A DNA stretch of 64,000 bases from Lagopus muta (lineage: Eukaryota > Chordata > Aves > Galliformes > Phasianidae), in NCBI RefSeq assembly GCF_023343835.1, contig NC_064447.1, forward strand, positions 8,262,001 to 8,326,000. The letters run 5' to 3'. The translations under genes were made by a program, and so were the position numbers. This document shows positions 46,348-57,800 of the stretch, piece after piece. The notes under the pieces are model-generated. The model saw only the letters and a program-made list of their open reading frames with translations, ran no database searches and was not told the DNA's origin. The stretch's first letter is position 1, and every line of letters begins with the position of its first letter.

Positions 46348-46369
46348 AAAACAAACAAACAAACAAACA
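46348..46369 (-). repeat. (AAAC)5 microsatellite, a GU-rich element in USP31 mRNA
   Basis: The plus strand has five AAAC units. In the USP31 transcript this reads UGUUUGUUUGUUUGU, which contains the GU-rich element consensus UGUUUGUUUGU bound by CELF1. The site may be a functional decay element or only a microsatellite. Confidence 0.5.
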
Positions 46370-49300
46370 GAAAATCAGAAAAAAAGGTGAAAAAAAGGAA
46401 AAAAAAAAACAATACAATACATAAAACCAGTTTGTTCTCATTTCAACGTTTCTAATTCCTTTGACATTACACTGCACTCCAGCCTTGTCAGTTATCGCGA
46501 ATTCTGCAAAGGAAAGAATCAAAGATGTGCAAATAAAGCAGGAAACCAGGTACATGCTCCTATGTGCCAGCACGGCACTGCACCAAGGAACAGAAGCACA
46601 GAGTCAAAGCATGCTCTGGTGCCCACCGAGCAGCTCTGGGTACTGAAAGCACGGACTGTGGTTCATATTAGATGCTTGCATAGATAATAAGTGCATGCAT
46701 TTGAGTACAGCGAGAGAACCGCCATGCAAAACTGCCTTTGTTACTGAGAAAAAATGGTTGACCATGCTCAAGTTTCAGCTTTGGGAAGCAAACAACTCTG
46801 CAGCTAGGAAGGATGAGGGCACTTGCAGTGGAGTAAGTGTATTGTCATTAAGCTGCTAGTTTTCTATCCTAAGCATTTTTGTTTTTTAACGTAGCCTTTT
46901 TTGATAAGTTCGAACGGGTTAACAATTTATACACCCAAAGTGAGACATTTACAATTTACCAAGAACTGCAGGCACCAAATTGTCTATCAAATGTGATTAA
47001 TACAAATAAAAGGTGCCTCTTTAATACACATCATTGAAAATGTGCTTATAATTTTGTACACTACTAAACGCTATCCAAAAGACAAAGCCCAAAGAGGGTA
47101 AAAATAACTTCTGTAGGTGACTCCAGCAAAGCTCTGGCACTGGGCAGAGGTCTACCCTCCACCCCCCGTGCAACCAAGGTTTTAACAGCAATCAGGTGTG
47201 GCTTTAAACCATCAGGAACACTGCTGCTTCCTGGGCCCACATCCTTCAGCCCTCTCCTACCCGAGAAAGTTCCTACGCTGCTGGGGATCTGTGACACTGA
47301 GGAGCAGAGGATGCTGAGTGGCAGCAGGCAGCTACTTCCCAAACTGCTGTTTCACAGAATCAACACAGCCACAAGAACAGGGATTGCATCTTCCAGGTCC
47401 TGTACAGGCAAGCTTTGCACGCCTGATGTCTACCTTATATTCAACAAGAACTACAGTGCACCCTGCTAGATCAAAGCACTTTGCTCGAGGATGCTCAAAG
47501 TCCTGCCCTCCTGAGCCAGAAAATGTGCTCTAAGACAACAGATCAACAGGAAGAGGGCACTGTCACTATCAGCTACTCAGCCCACCCTATGCTTGTTCAC
47601 AGCGCAATGACTCGGTGCACTACAGCTTCTGTTTCCAAAGGGACAGGCAGAGATCCAAACAGGCAGCATGCAGAGAGCAGCCAGTGCTGGAGCTGGCAGC
47701 GACTGCCATCAGGAACTACAGTAAGCAGAGAAAGAAGAGCTGGAGACTTCTCACAGCAATGCAGAGATTGGACTGTTTCTAACCTCAGCTACAGGAACGC
47801 TTGGCACCACAACCTCTCATCCCCTCTTTGTCCAACCAGCAGCTCTCGTGACCACTCTCGTGCCCCAAACACAGACATACTAACTGGCACTCAGCAGAAT
47901 GCCAGCTTGGACATGGCTTCAAGTTTCCTTCAGCACAGGCATCAGCTGAAGACACCTCAAAAACCACACAATCAGCTTCCAGTTTCAACTTCTCCAGTGA
48001 AAGATGGATGACATGAAAAGAAAATGTCACTTGATAAAAATAACCTTTCACAAGTGATCCCATGGTGAAGTGCACAGAAAATGAGGTTCTGTCTTATTAA
48101 AAAGATATCAAACCAAGTTAGCAGTAGCTTCCAGAATTACATTCTTGCTAGAGGAGTTGTTACAAGAGAAGAGCCAACACGGTGCAAGATCTTAATACAG
48201 ATAAAATCTTAAGTATTTCAATATCGACATTACGGGAGTAATTTAAGTACCACAACGTGAAGCAAGTCCTATCTGATCTGCTGAATACAACAAAAAGTAA
48301 TCCAGGAATAATCTGAGTTATACATGGAAGAAGCAAGTAATGCAATCTTCGCTTCTTGTGCTGCACTAAATGAGAAGGAAACAATGCATGGGAGAAGAAA
48401 TAGATCAAGATGGCTGTGTTTAGGCTTAAAAAATAGCCCAGGGCACAGAGTCCAACACATCGTAAAAACATGCAGGTCACTGGCACTGCTTCTGTGCTGC
48501 ACAAAGGTAGGCCCTGCAGAGCACAGCTGGAATGGAGCAAGGGCTGTGCTGCAGGTGGGCTCACAGCCACACACCAGCAGAGCTCTGTGGCATCCCAGGC
48601 CAACTCCTCAGCTCCAAGGTAACAGCCACCTCAAACTGAGCACACTGAGCTCCAAAGCAGTGAGCTGGGTAAGAGGAGGGTCAGGGAGCAGCCGTGTGCC
48701 CAACTGCCCCAGGTGAGGCTCCTTGCAGGGACCCAACAGCAGCCAGGAGAGCAGGTGGAAGAGGCCAGCTGAAAGAAGTGCTGGTTTGAGGGCCACCTGC
48801 CACAGTGCCAACAGAGGAGTGCCAGCAGGGCTGCCCACAGCTCAGCCTGGAGAAGCTTCGCTCAACAAGGCAGGCAAGGACCCCACCGACAGACAAGCAC
48901 ACAACAGGCTGCTGCTGTACGTAAAGGATATGCAGAGCATTAATAAAAACTCACTGAATTACAAAAAAAAAAAATTATACCACGTGTATATAAAAGGACT
49001 AGAAGAATCCTCCTCCTAGGAGGAATCTTGAAGAGTGTGAGGACTCTCCCCTTTCAGAAGGGCATGTAAACAAAGACGTCACAAATGCAGTGCTTTACCC
49101 CTGACAGAGCCCACCATGACCACAAGGCCCAGCAATGCTTCACCCCAGCGCCAGGCAGGGAGGAGTACAGCAGTGCTCTGCAGCGTGGCTGCTCCTCAGC
49201 ACCCAGGCACCTGCAGCCCACATGGGACAGCTTGCTAAGGGCACGCTCAGAGCAGGCAGAGAAGGTGAGACAACACTTTGCTTATCTAAATATTACCCCT

Positions 49301-50296
49301 ATAAACAGCAGATGCCATATTACACCACTACAATTAAGCATCAAAGCACAGAAGCTTCTTCTCAGGAGGTACAGTGGTGCTCTGTACAGCACCACTGCCA
49401 TCCAGACACTAAGACAGCTGTTTCTTGTGGCACTGTAACAATCTCCACCCTGTGCTCTCACAGGTACAAGCTGGTGACCAGCTGCTGCTCAGTGGCTTCC
49501 GTCACTTAGTATAGGATTTTGGAAGAGAGAAAGCAATTAAAGAGGACAGGCTAGAGGTTGTCTTAGGTATGGACAGAGTAAAACTCTCTGCAGACACAGC
49601 AACAACAAAAAAGCAGATTACACTTTATGAAAAAAAAAATATATCTTTCTGCTGTTGGAATGCAAGAATGGTATCTATTATAAAGACACACATACGCAGA
49701 CACACAGGTACCTTTCTGTCCATCCACTAATGCTAGTCCCTCCTATACTGGCTGAGTATATACCTGAGAAACAACATTAGTGTTGAGATATTGCCCTTTA
49801 GAAAGCTTGAAAATGATAGGGAGTAGGGAGAAAGGGTTGAGAGAGAGCATAAGCAGCGGCAGTCTCTTCTGTCTGGTTTCCTTCGCATCCTCCCAGCTCA
49901 GAACAAGGCTGCAATCCGATGTGGAAACAGCCTGCTCAGAACAAGACTAAAGGAGTATCAGTTCACAGCTCTATAAAGCACACCAGTGTCAGTACAACTG
50001 GGTTTCAGACTTCGAGCCTGAAAGAAGTTGATGCATTTTCTATAGAGAGACTCCTGTACAAGTGCTACGGGACAGCTGCATTCACGTTCAATGACGACTC
50101 CAGCTAGCCTACTTGCATCAGTGCTGGCTGCCTGTGGCTATTTGGTTTGATGGCAGAATCAAAAGGCGCTTTAACAACTTGCAGTTAACTTCTCCTCAAA
50201 ACATACATTAGGCACATGAACAAAAAACAAAAACAAAAAACAAGAGCTCAGAATAAATTAGCTTCTCAGCAGAAAAGACACCTGGATTGCAGCATT

Positions 50297-51831
50297 TCAC
50301 TGAGGTTCCATAGAAGGCCGTACAGACACCTGCATGCTGGAAGGTAACCTTTTCAGTGGCTTGTCTGCAGCCTGCTTGCCACTGGAAGGAGGAGACCGGG
50401 CTCCAGGATCTAGCAGGGAAGACTTGGACTTGCGGCTGGACAGCAGAGAATGTTTGTTGGGTGCGGCATCTTTTGGGACATGTTTTTCTTTTGCAGTAAC
50501 GTTGGCATTGGTTTGAGAGGCTGGTGGGACACCACCTTTCTCAGATTTGTCCTCCAGCGCGTTTTTGCTGGCTGATTTGGAGCTGCCACTCGCTGCCTTT
50601 TTTGAGAGCATCGTTGTCTTTCCCAGGTCAGCTGACCTACGGGTCTCTTTCTGCCTCAAGGCTGATTTAAAGAAAGACAATCCCTTCTCTTCCGATTTGC
50701 TGTCTCTCTTCAAACCAGAACGCATACCAACATTTGGAGACCGCAGGTTTGCCATAGAGGAGCTCCGCGTGTGCTTGCTGTCTACTGCCCTGCTGTCACT
50801 CCTGGAGTGGCTGATCCGCGGGGAGCTTGTTCTCGAACTGCTGGTAACACTTGTTTTATCTGACCCCAGGCTTATTTTAGAGCCCTCCCTGCTGAGGCTT
50901 CGTTCTGAAGTCCGGCTCTTCCCAGCAGAAGAGCCCTTAGTCAATGAGCCTGATGCAGCTTTCTTGGCAGCTGTGGAGGATGGAGAAGAACCTGACTTTT
51001 GTTTCTGTTGAGCCAATGGGACAGTCACCTCAGACTTGGTGCTATGGTCCTTCCTAGCCTGGGTGGGTGCAGGAGACCCGTGTCGCCCAGTGGCCCTAGA
51101 GGCATCGGTCTTACTCCTAGACCGGGAAACCTTCTGGGAACTCTTGAGGGGAGGAGAAGAGCGAGACACTTTAGTCTCTTGGGTAGATAAGACCGTCCTT
51201 CCTTTCCTCATTCTGTCTGACTCAGAAGCTCCCTTGGAGCTGTGAGCCTTCTTCGGGGTTCCCTCCACTTTCTCTGGAGCCAGTCCTGTCCCACTGGGGG
51301 CTTTCACCTCCTTGACTGGAGAGCTATCCACAGAATCACTCTGATCAACAAAGGCAATTTGATTGTTGTTATCAAAAGGGTCCAAAGCAGGGTGACTCCT
51401 GTCTGGCTGTTCAGAACTCTTGCCAAGCCCATCTGAAAGATCTGAGCTCGATGTCCTTACAACAGGCTCTTCCCTGAATGCCCCTTCCATGACAGCCAAG
51501 GGGGCCCTGCGAGCTGCTTTATGTTCTCGCCGGCCACCATCACAGGGCTCCAAGTAGCTGCTAGAGAGATTCCTCAAGCTGCCAAAGCAAGAGGTGGAGA
51601 CTTTATCATCAGCAGCCTCTCCGATCTTCTCCAGGGTGGAAGCAGAGGTGTGTACAGGGGAGTCTCCAGAGAAGCGTGATGGAGAGTTGGAGCGCATCTG
51701 CAGTTTTGCAGAGAGTGACCACGAGGGCCTGACACCATTCTCACTCACGGCCAGTGGGCTGGTGACAGAAGATCTGGATGACAAGCTCTGACGTTGGACA
51801 CTTCTTACAAAGGGCCGAGTTGAAAAACCTC
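50297..51831 (-). CDS. USP31: USP31 window exon 15, terminal exon with Ser-rich tail
   Basis: Acceptor TCTGCAG at 51832; the open frame upstream to 51877 is intronic. It encodes about 510 residues: GFSTRPFVRSVQRQSLSSRS onward, rich in Ser, Lys, Arg and Pro and predicted to be disordered, ending SMQVSVRPSMEPQ. Islands of near-identity to human stand out: SWSLSAKLQMRSNSPSRFSG, FDNNNQIAFVDQSDSVDSSP and GLSFFKSALRQKETRRSADL. The rest has drifted, with small length differences. The opposite-strand frames (up to 154 codons) are shadows. Confidence 0.96.
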
Positions 51832-54800
51832 CTGCAGAGCAAGAAAGCAATGCCATCAGTACTAAAGCCAAGCCCACAGTTTATGTCACCCCTCCATAGG
51901 TGCAACTTCAGAGTCACAGAACGGTTGAGATGGAATAAACTTTAAAGTCCCCTTCGCTTGCCTTTGGCTGGTTGCCCTCCACAAATTCAGACTGCTCGGG
52001 TCTCCATCCACAGCCTCGGGCAGCTCCTGGGATGGGGCACCAACAGCTCTGGGCTGCTACCTCTGAGTAAAGAATTTCCTCCCTTCCCTCTTTTAGTTCA
52101 AAACCTAAACCTAAAAGAGTCAGACAGACACAACCACACCACACTGTGCACTTGTCTCTTCATGCCTGCCTGAGGCACAACTGTCTTGCACAAAGAACAA
52201 GTGTCCACCTCCCCAGCTGCTAAAGGAACTGTCCCTCCTAGGCATCTTGGAATTGAAAGGCTGGCAGCCTGAGAATTTCTTTTTGGCCCAGCTCCTTCTC
52301 CCTGTGCACCTCAGTGTTAATACACACCATCATCCTCACTCCTTTCTCCAGTCAGCTCCACCGATTCCGAGAGCGAAGCCAGAGATGTACGCCGTGATGA
52401 TGCTGCAGAAGCAATGCTGGGCTGCTTGCTGCCAGGAAGACGGCTGACCCAGTGCTCACAGAGTGAGGAGCTTGTGGAGCCTGCGAGGAATAGAACAGAG
52501 ACATCAGGCCAGGAGCAAAGCTGCAAAACACATGAACTGCTGGGAAGATCAGTGTCAGGCATGTACTGCACCAGCTTCAATCTGGGACTGTCTCATGTAG
52601 CCACAGCATTCTGATACAGAAGCGTTAAGTCTCTATTCACACATAGTTATGGCCACAAACAAAAGAGACAATTACACTTGTCCCAGCATGCTGCGAATGA
52701 AAAGAATTAACACCACAGCACACAGATAGGACAGTCCTTGAGCTGCCACAAGAACACTGTGCAAATCTTCCCTTCCAAAGGCAAGTCACCAAAGCTCTAC
52801 CTGACCCTGCTCACCCCAGATTCCAAATCAACACATTCAGCTGCCAGCTGCTTACCCAAGACCAGCTGCACTGCTAGTAGGAATGAACTAGGCCCGCTGC
52901 TATGGCATGGTGGTTTCCACACAGGCAGCTCTGAGCACATGGCAGCAGAAGGGGCTCCCCCATGTCCACAGCTCCCTTGTCATAATTAGCCAAGAGAGGT
53001 AGGGGGAGCAGAACACACGGGAAGCTTCCCATGTCTCCTGTGCACAGCAGAGGACTCATCCCAGCTCCCTGTGAACTCTGAGACAGAGAGCTGAACTATA
53101 AGCAGAGCCAGGCAGAGAAATTATTCAGTTCTATGCAGAACAAACAATAACCACTTCCTAACAAAGCCAACAGGGCTTACCTGCCACAGAGCTGTTAGCA
53201 GACCATGATGGGATTGCTGTGCGTCTCTGGTAGAAAAGAATATATGCTGTCTGCTTGCAGACTTCATTTTCAGAAAGCTGCTGAACATCACTGTCATCAA
53301 AGCAGTACCACTGGCCATCAACCGAGTTTTTGCAATATGCTGAGAGAAATATTACCATTACTTTCCTTACTCCTACAACTCTCAAGTTTGCTGTATGATA
53401 AGGTTGTGCTTTAATTATGCGCTCTGACGGACTCAGAGGAGAATGAAAGGAATGGATTTATTCATGTAACACATCCTCTTCCAGCCTGACTAGCAAGAAG
53501 GAAGCCTGAGATGCAACAAACAGCTCACATTTCAGGATGCCCTTTCTTCAGTATTGCTGCCCAGAACAGAGCACCAGTTGGGGTAGTTTCACTCATTTCA
53601 TGTTCTGTTCTTTGTGGCAGACTGCTTTCATTAGTCAATCTCCTCCTGCCTGTGCCCACCCAGGACAAGGTGGCCCAGAGGCATTCATCTGAACTACAAA
53701 CATGTACATTTTTTGTGCTGACTGAAGACATACAGATCCTATAACCACCACAGAGCTATTGAAAAATGCAGAGAGGGATTCAAAAATGGGCTGTGCACAG
53801 AGGCAATGTGCAAATGCTTATATATAATAGTCTCTTGCAACTACAGAAGTGGGAAAGAACATTTTTGAAACACGGTGATATTACTCCCAAGGGAAAATAG
53901 TGCAGAAATGAATGTACGGTAGGATCTACGGGGTCTAAAGGCATTGTTCCATTTCTCAGAGTCATAAAAGTTACCCCTCCAGTATTACATAGTGAGCCCT
54001 CCTGAGCTGACTTAAGTTATTTTGTTGAAGAAGAGGAAGAAGCCACAGACAATAGAAAATATAACTGTTTTCTTTCTGAGAGGACATAATACTGCAGGGA
54101 ACTTGCCTGTATAGTGTCCCCCTTGCATGGTGCCATGATGATTGCAGACAGCATACAGGTCATAGATATAGTCCTCAGGATCCCTCCCAAGACCATAAGG
54201 TCGCCTCCAGGGTGACCAGTGGGATGGCAGACTCCAGCTACTCTGACTGCGCTTAACAACGTGAGGGGTCATGTCCAAACCACTTAGGGGAAATTTAACC
54301 ATGTTCTGAAGTTTCATCCTTCGGTCTCCTTCCTGTGCAAAGAGAGGACAGCATGAACTGCAGTGACAGCAAGGCCACCGTCCGTGGGGAAAACAAAAAC
54401 CAGGAGAGAAACGCACAGGAACAAGCAGTGCTGCTGAAGAGGTGCTCTTGCCAGGTCACTCTGTGGCTAAACAAGCAGCCCTCCAGGATCACTTACCTGT
54501 CTAAACCTTTTGAGGTGTATGATGAGAACATCAGGTAAGGTCCAGAGGCTCAGTGTGATGCTACCCTGCTGTAGCTGCTTGCAGTGTGGGCATCGCCATG
54601 CATCATCTGGGGCAAGCTACAAGGAAGAGGCATGGGCTGGTATTAGTTTCAAGTTCCAAGGCAGCAGCCACTGCTTCTTCACTGGCCAAGCTCAGCACAG
54701 GCACCGACCCACAAATCCCAACTACCTCCAGCATACATCAAGCTTCAGGGCTCCCAACAATACCTTTCAAAACAGCAAGGCAGAATTCACCTATAGCTGC

Positions 54801-57800
54801 TGAGCACATTACTCATTTCCACCTTTTAAAGCCCATAGTCCCTTAGAAATGAACAAAAAATAAAAGAGGCCTGAGTAGAGTTATCCTCACAAAAAAAAAA
54901 AAAAAAAAAAAACAGCAGCAGAAAAGACATCTGAACAAAAGGAATACTGGCATACTTCAAATTTCATCTCTGACACCATGCTGCCCTCTGAGAATCCTTT
55001 TACTCCTTATGTCCCAATGGCCCAGACTTACAAGCTGCAGAAATTTGCACAGTCCACCAAGGAGAATGTATCATTTCAAAGACACAGGCATGACAAGCAC
55101 TTCCATCCAGAGCCCCACGGTCAGAAAATTCAGAAGGCAGAGAGCTATAAAGCTGTCAAACAATGTTTCTTTCACCTCTGAAAGAAGCGACCAGAGGGGA
55201 TCCAAAATAATTAAAGCTCAATCAGGGGTCCACAATCCACCTCAGGGACCAATTCTTTTTACAGCAGGTTACAGACCTCTCTCAAAGGGACACAGATCAC
55301 TTGCACGCTCCGGATCAGAACCATCTCAAGCCTGCCTCATGGCACACTACTGCTTCTGCCCATTTCACCTCCTCACATCAAGAGCTGAGCTGGAGGAGTA
55401 GAGCAGCCACACTCTTAGAGTCCGGGCCCTGGGTGACTGTGCTGCAGGACCCTGCTCAGCACAGGCTGCCTCGAGCCTGCTGCTGCTTCACTCAGGACTG
55501 GGAGAGCATAACTGCTCCAAGACAGAGCAGCACGTTCCCATGAAGATGCCACAGTGTTTTAATCCTTTCTCCATACATCAGAAAAAGACACTGCTATTTC
55601 ACAGGAGGAAACAGGAACTTGCACTTCTGTTCTGCAGTGATAAACATCAGGGGTGGAGAAGGAACATTACTGCCTTCAGCTTTCTCCTCACTGCAGAAAA
55701 ACTGCTAGCAGGACTGCTAACTAGTGCTGTGTTAACAAATTTATTCTCCTGCCTCAACAAATCAGTACTTGCAGAAAACAGCTACTCTGCTGAGTATGGC
55801 ATTCAGGCAGCACACAGACCAATCAGACATTCAGAGACATGGTGCCATACAGTCAGGTCCTACCTGCTCCTCTTTGGTGTACAGTTGGAAACACTGAGAT
55901 AAAGTGCAGGTCTGAGGTTGGTGATGAAGCTCTCTCTGCTGGCGGACACTTTCAGAGTCTGGAATATACTCGTCCTCTGTGTTCACAAACAAGCTGCAGA
56001 GATACAACGCATTTTTACCAGCACAGCCACCTGCTTCCCCTGCTGCTACTGAGCCATTGCGAAATACAAGTAGAATTAGCAGCTTCTTCCTGGATTTGTC
56101 TCATTACACGTGAGCAAGAACTGCCTGGCAAGAGATCCCACCAGAGGAACACAACTGAACACAGGAGCAAACTGCTTCAGCGGCATGCACTGCAGTTTAT
56201 CTCAGATAGACAACGCTGCTCACAGCCCACAGAATATCTCAAGTGAACATAATTCCTGAGGGAAGGAGCCACAAGTGAGACACAAGCTCCGTAATTCAGA
56301 ACCCCAGCTACAGAGCAAAAGGCTCTGAGGCCAGAGCAAACCCAGCATGTACAACCTCCGCCTGCCCCCACCAACAGCAGCCAGGGCATGGATGCTGGTT
56401 CTGAGGTCTGGTGTGTGCTGAGAGATTCAGTTCACAGTGTGATCTGGCCACAGGTCAAAACACTTCACAGCTTTCTATTTCATACTTACAAATCTTTAGT
56501 TTCTTTGTCCCATTCTACGACTAATTTCACATGAGCAGTGCCCCCCTGTCCACATGACTTCAATGCCCTGGAGAAGAACAGACAAGTTAGAGCACCTTGG
56601 AATCTAACACCTACATTATCTTCCATACATATATAACTTGTCTCCCTTTGCTCTTTGCCTTCCTCACTGCCACCCAGATCAAGTTTAAAAGGAGAAAAGG
56701 AATTCACACAGCAAAAAGCTTGGCAAAGAGAGAACTATATTTACTTAAATGCTTAGTTCTGGAAATGAATGCATGTTTATTTATGAAACAAGCATCCAGA
56801 AAAAAAAAATCTTCTGAAGAATAGTCAAGGAAAAAAAAACAAAATGTGGGGGATGCTTTCATTCTCTTCTCCAATTGTGAGGACAGATTCCAGATGGCAA
56901 GATGGCAATCCTGACAACTCCCTGAGGACACCCAGCTATTCCTCTGCTCCTGGTTCCCTGCACGCATCTGCACCAGGACTGCCCCTTTCCCTGTGCCTGC
57001 ATTCCAGCTCCCAGCTGATAAACCTCTCCCCGCCCAGGAGGAGCAGCACCACCTACCTTTCCACTGTTGGATGGCAGAGGGGCCGCTCCTCCTGAGGTAG
57101 CAAATACGTTATGCCCACAACACTGACCACTCGCAAGCTGAATGGACAGACCTGCAGCAAGACAGCAGAAGCCACGTGAATGACTCCAGTACAAGTTAAC
57201 TTGCTCCCAACATAAGCAGACAGTGAGTTTAACTCAGAACGCATTTTACATGAGTGCCCAAGATCCAGCTATGCCAGGCAGCTAGCAGAGGGGGTGCAGA
57301 CAGCAGCTAATATTCCATGCCCTCAGACCTCCCCCCTGCAGTGACCAGACAAGCTGTCCCTTCTCATCACTGCACAGAGGGAGCTCTCAGCAGAAACACG
57401 CAACCACTAAGCAAACTCTGCAGCTTTCCTTAAGGCAAGCACCACCAGCCAGGGGATTTCCAGTGCAGATAGCAGCACTTATTTCTCAAGTGCCTCTTAG
57501 GGGTAAGGAAGGAAGTGAAGCATGTAATTTCTTCACCTGACCAGTTTACTCTTAGCTGGAACACTCAGCAAAGCAGACAAAAGTATAAGCGACTTGGACA
57601 TTATTGCAAAAACAAACATGGGAAGGCATCAGCACAGCACGTGCATTGCTTCCAGCAACCAGGTTTCCTGATCAGGTCATCACACAGCACAGGACACGCC
57701 ATAGAAACTGAGCCATATGCCTCACCTGCAAACAGGCTGCAGGCCGCAGGAAATACTGCATCTTCTCCAAGATTTCCTTCTGCAGAATATCCCAAGCAAT

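Larger units (their letters stand above)
45135..50296 (-). other. USP31 3' UTR
   Basis: Runs from the USP31 stop codon (50297-50299) down to tandem poly(A) signals near 45160. It is about 5.1 kb of mostly AT-rich, largely unique sequence without coding content, consistent with the long 3' UTR known for mammalian USP31. Read as mRNA, it contains a class II AU-rich nonamer UUAUUUAUU (45319-45327) and a UGUUUGUUUGU GU-rich element (46351-46369). A 14-base palindrome TCCTCCTAGGAGGA lies at 49011-49024. No further AATAAA upstream of the end was noticed on this strand. Confidence 0.6.

Noticed and set aside
51832-51877. Upstream part of the USP31 last open frame, starting with Met at 51877
   Set aside because: It is intronic: a good acceptor (TCTGCAG) at 51832 and phase with exon 52328-52480 put the exon start at 51831.
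53545-53640. Possible CR1 fragment (TGCCCAGAACAGAGCACCA)
   Set aside because: Only one short word resembles CR1; the flanks do not continue the CR1 order.
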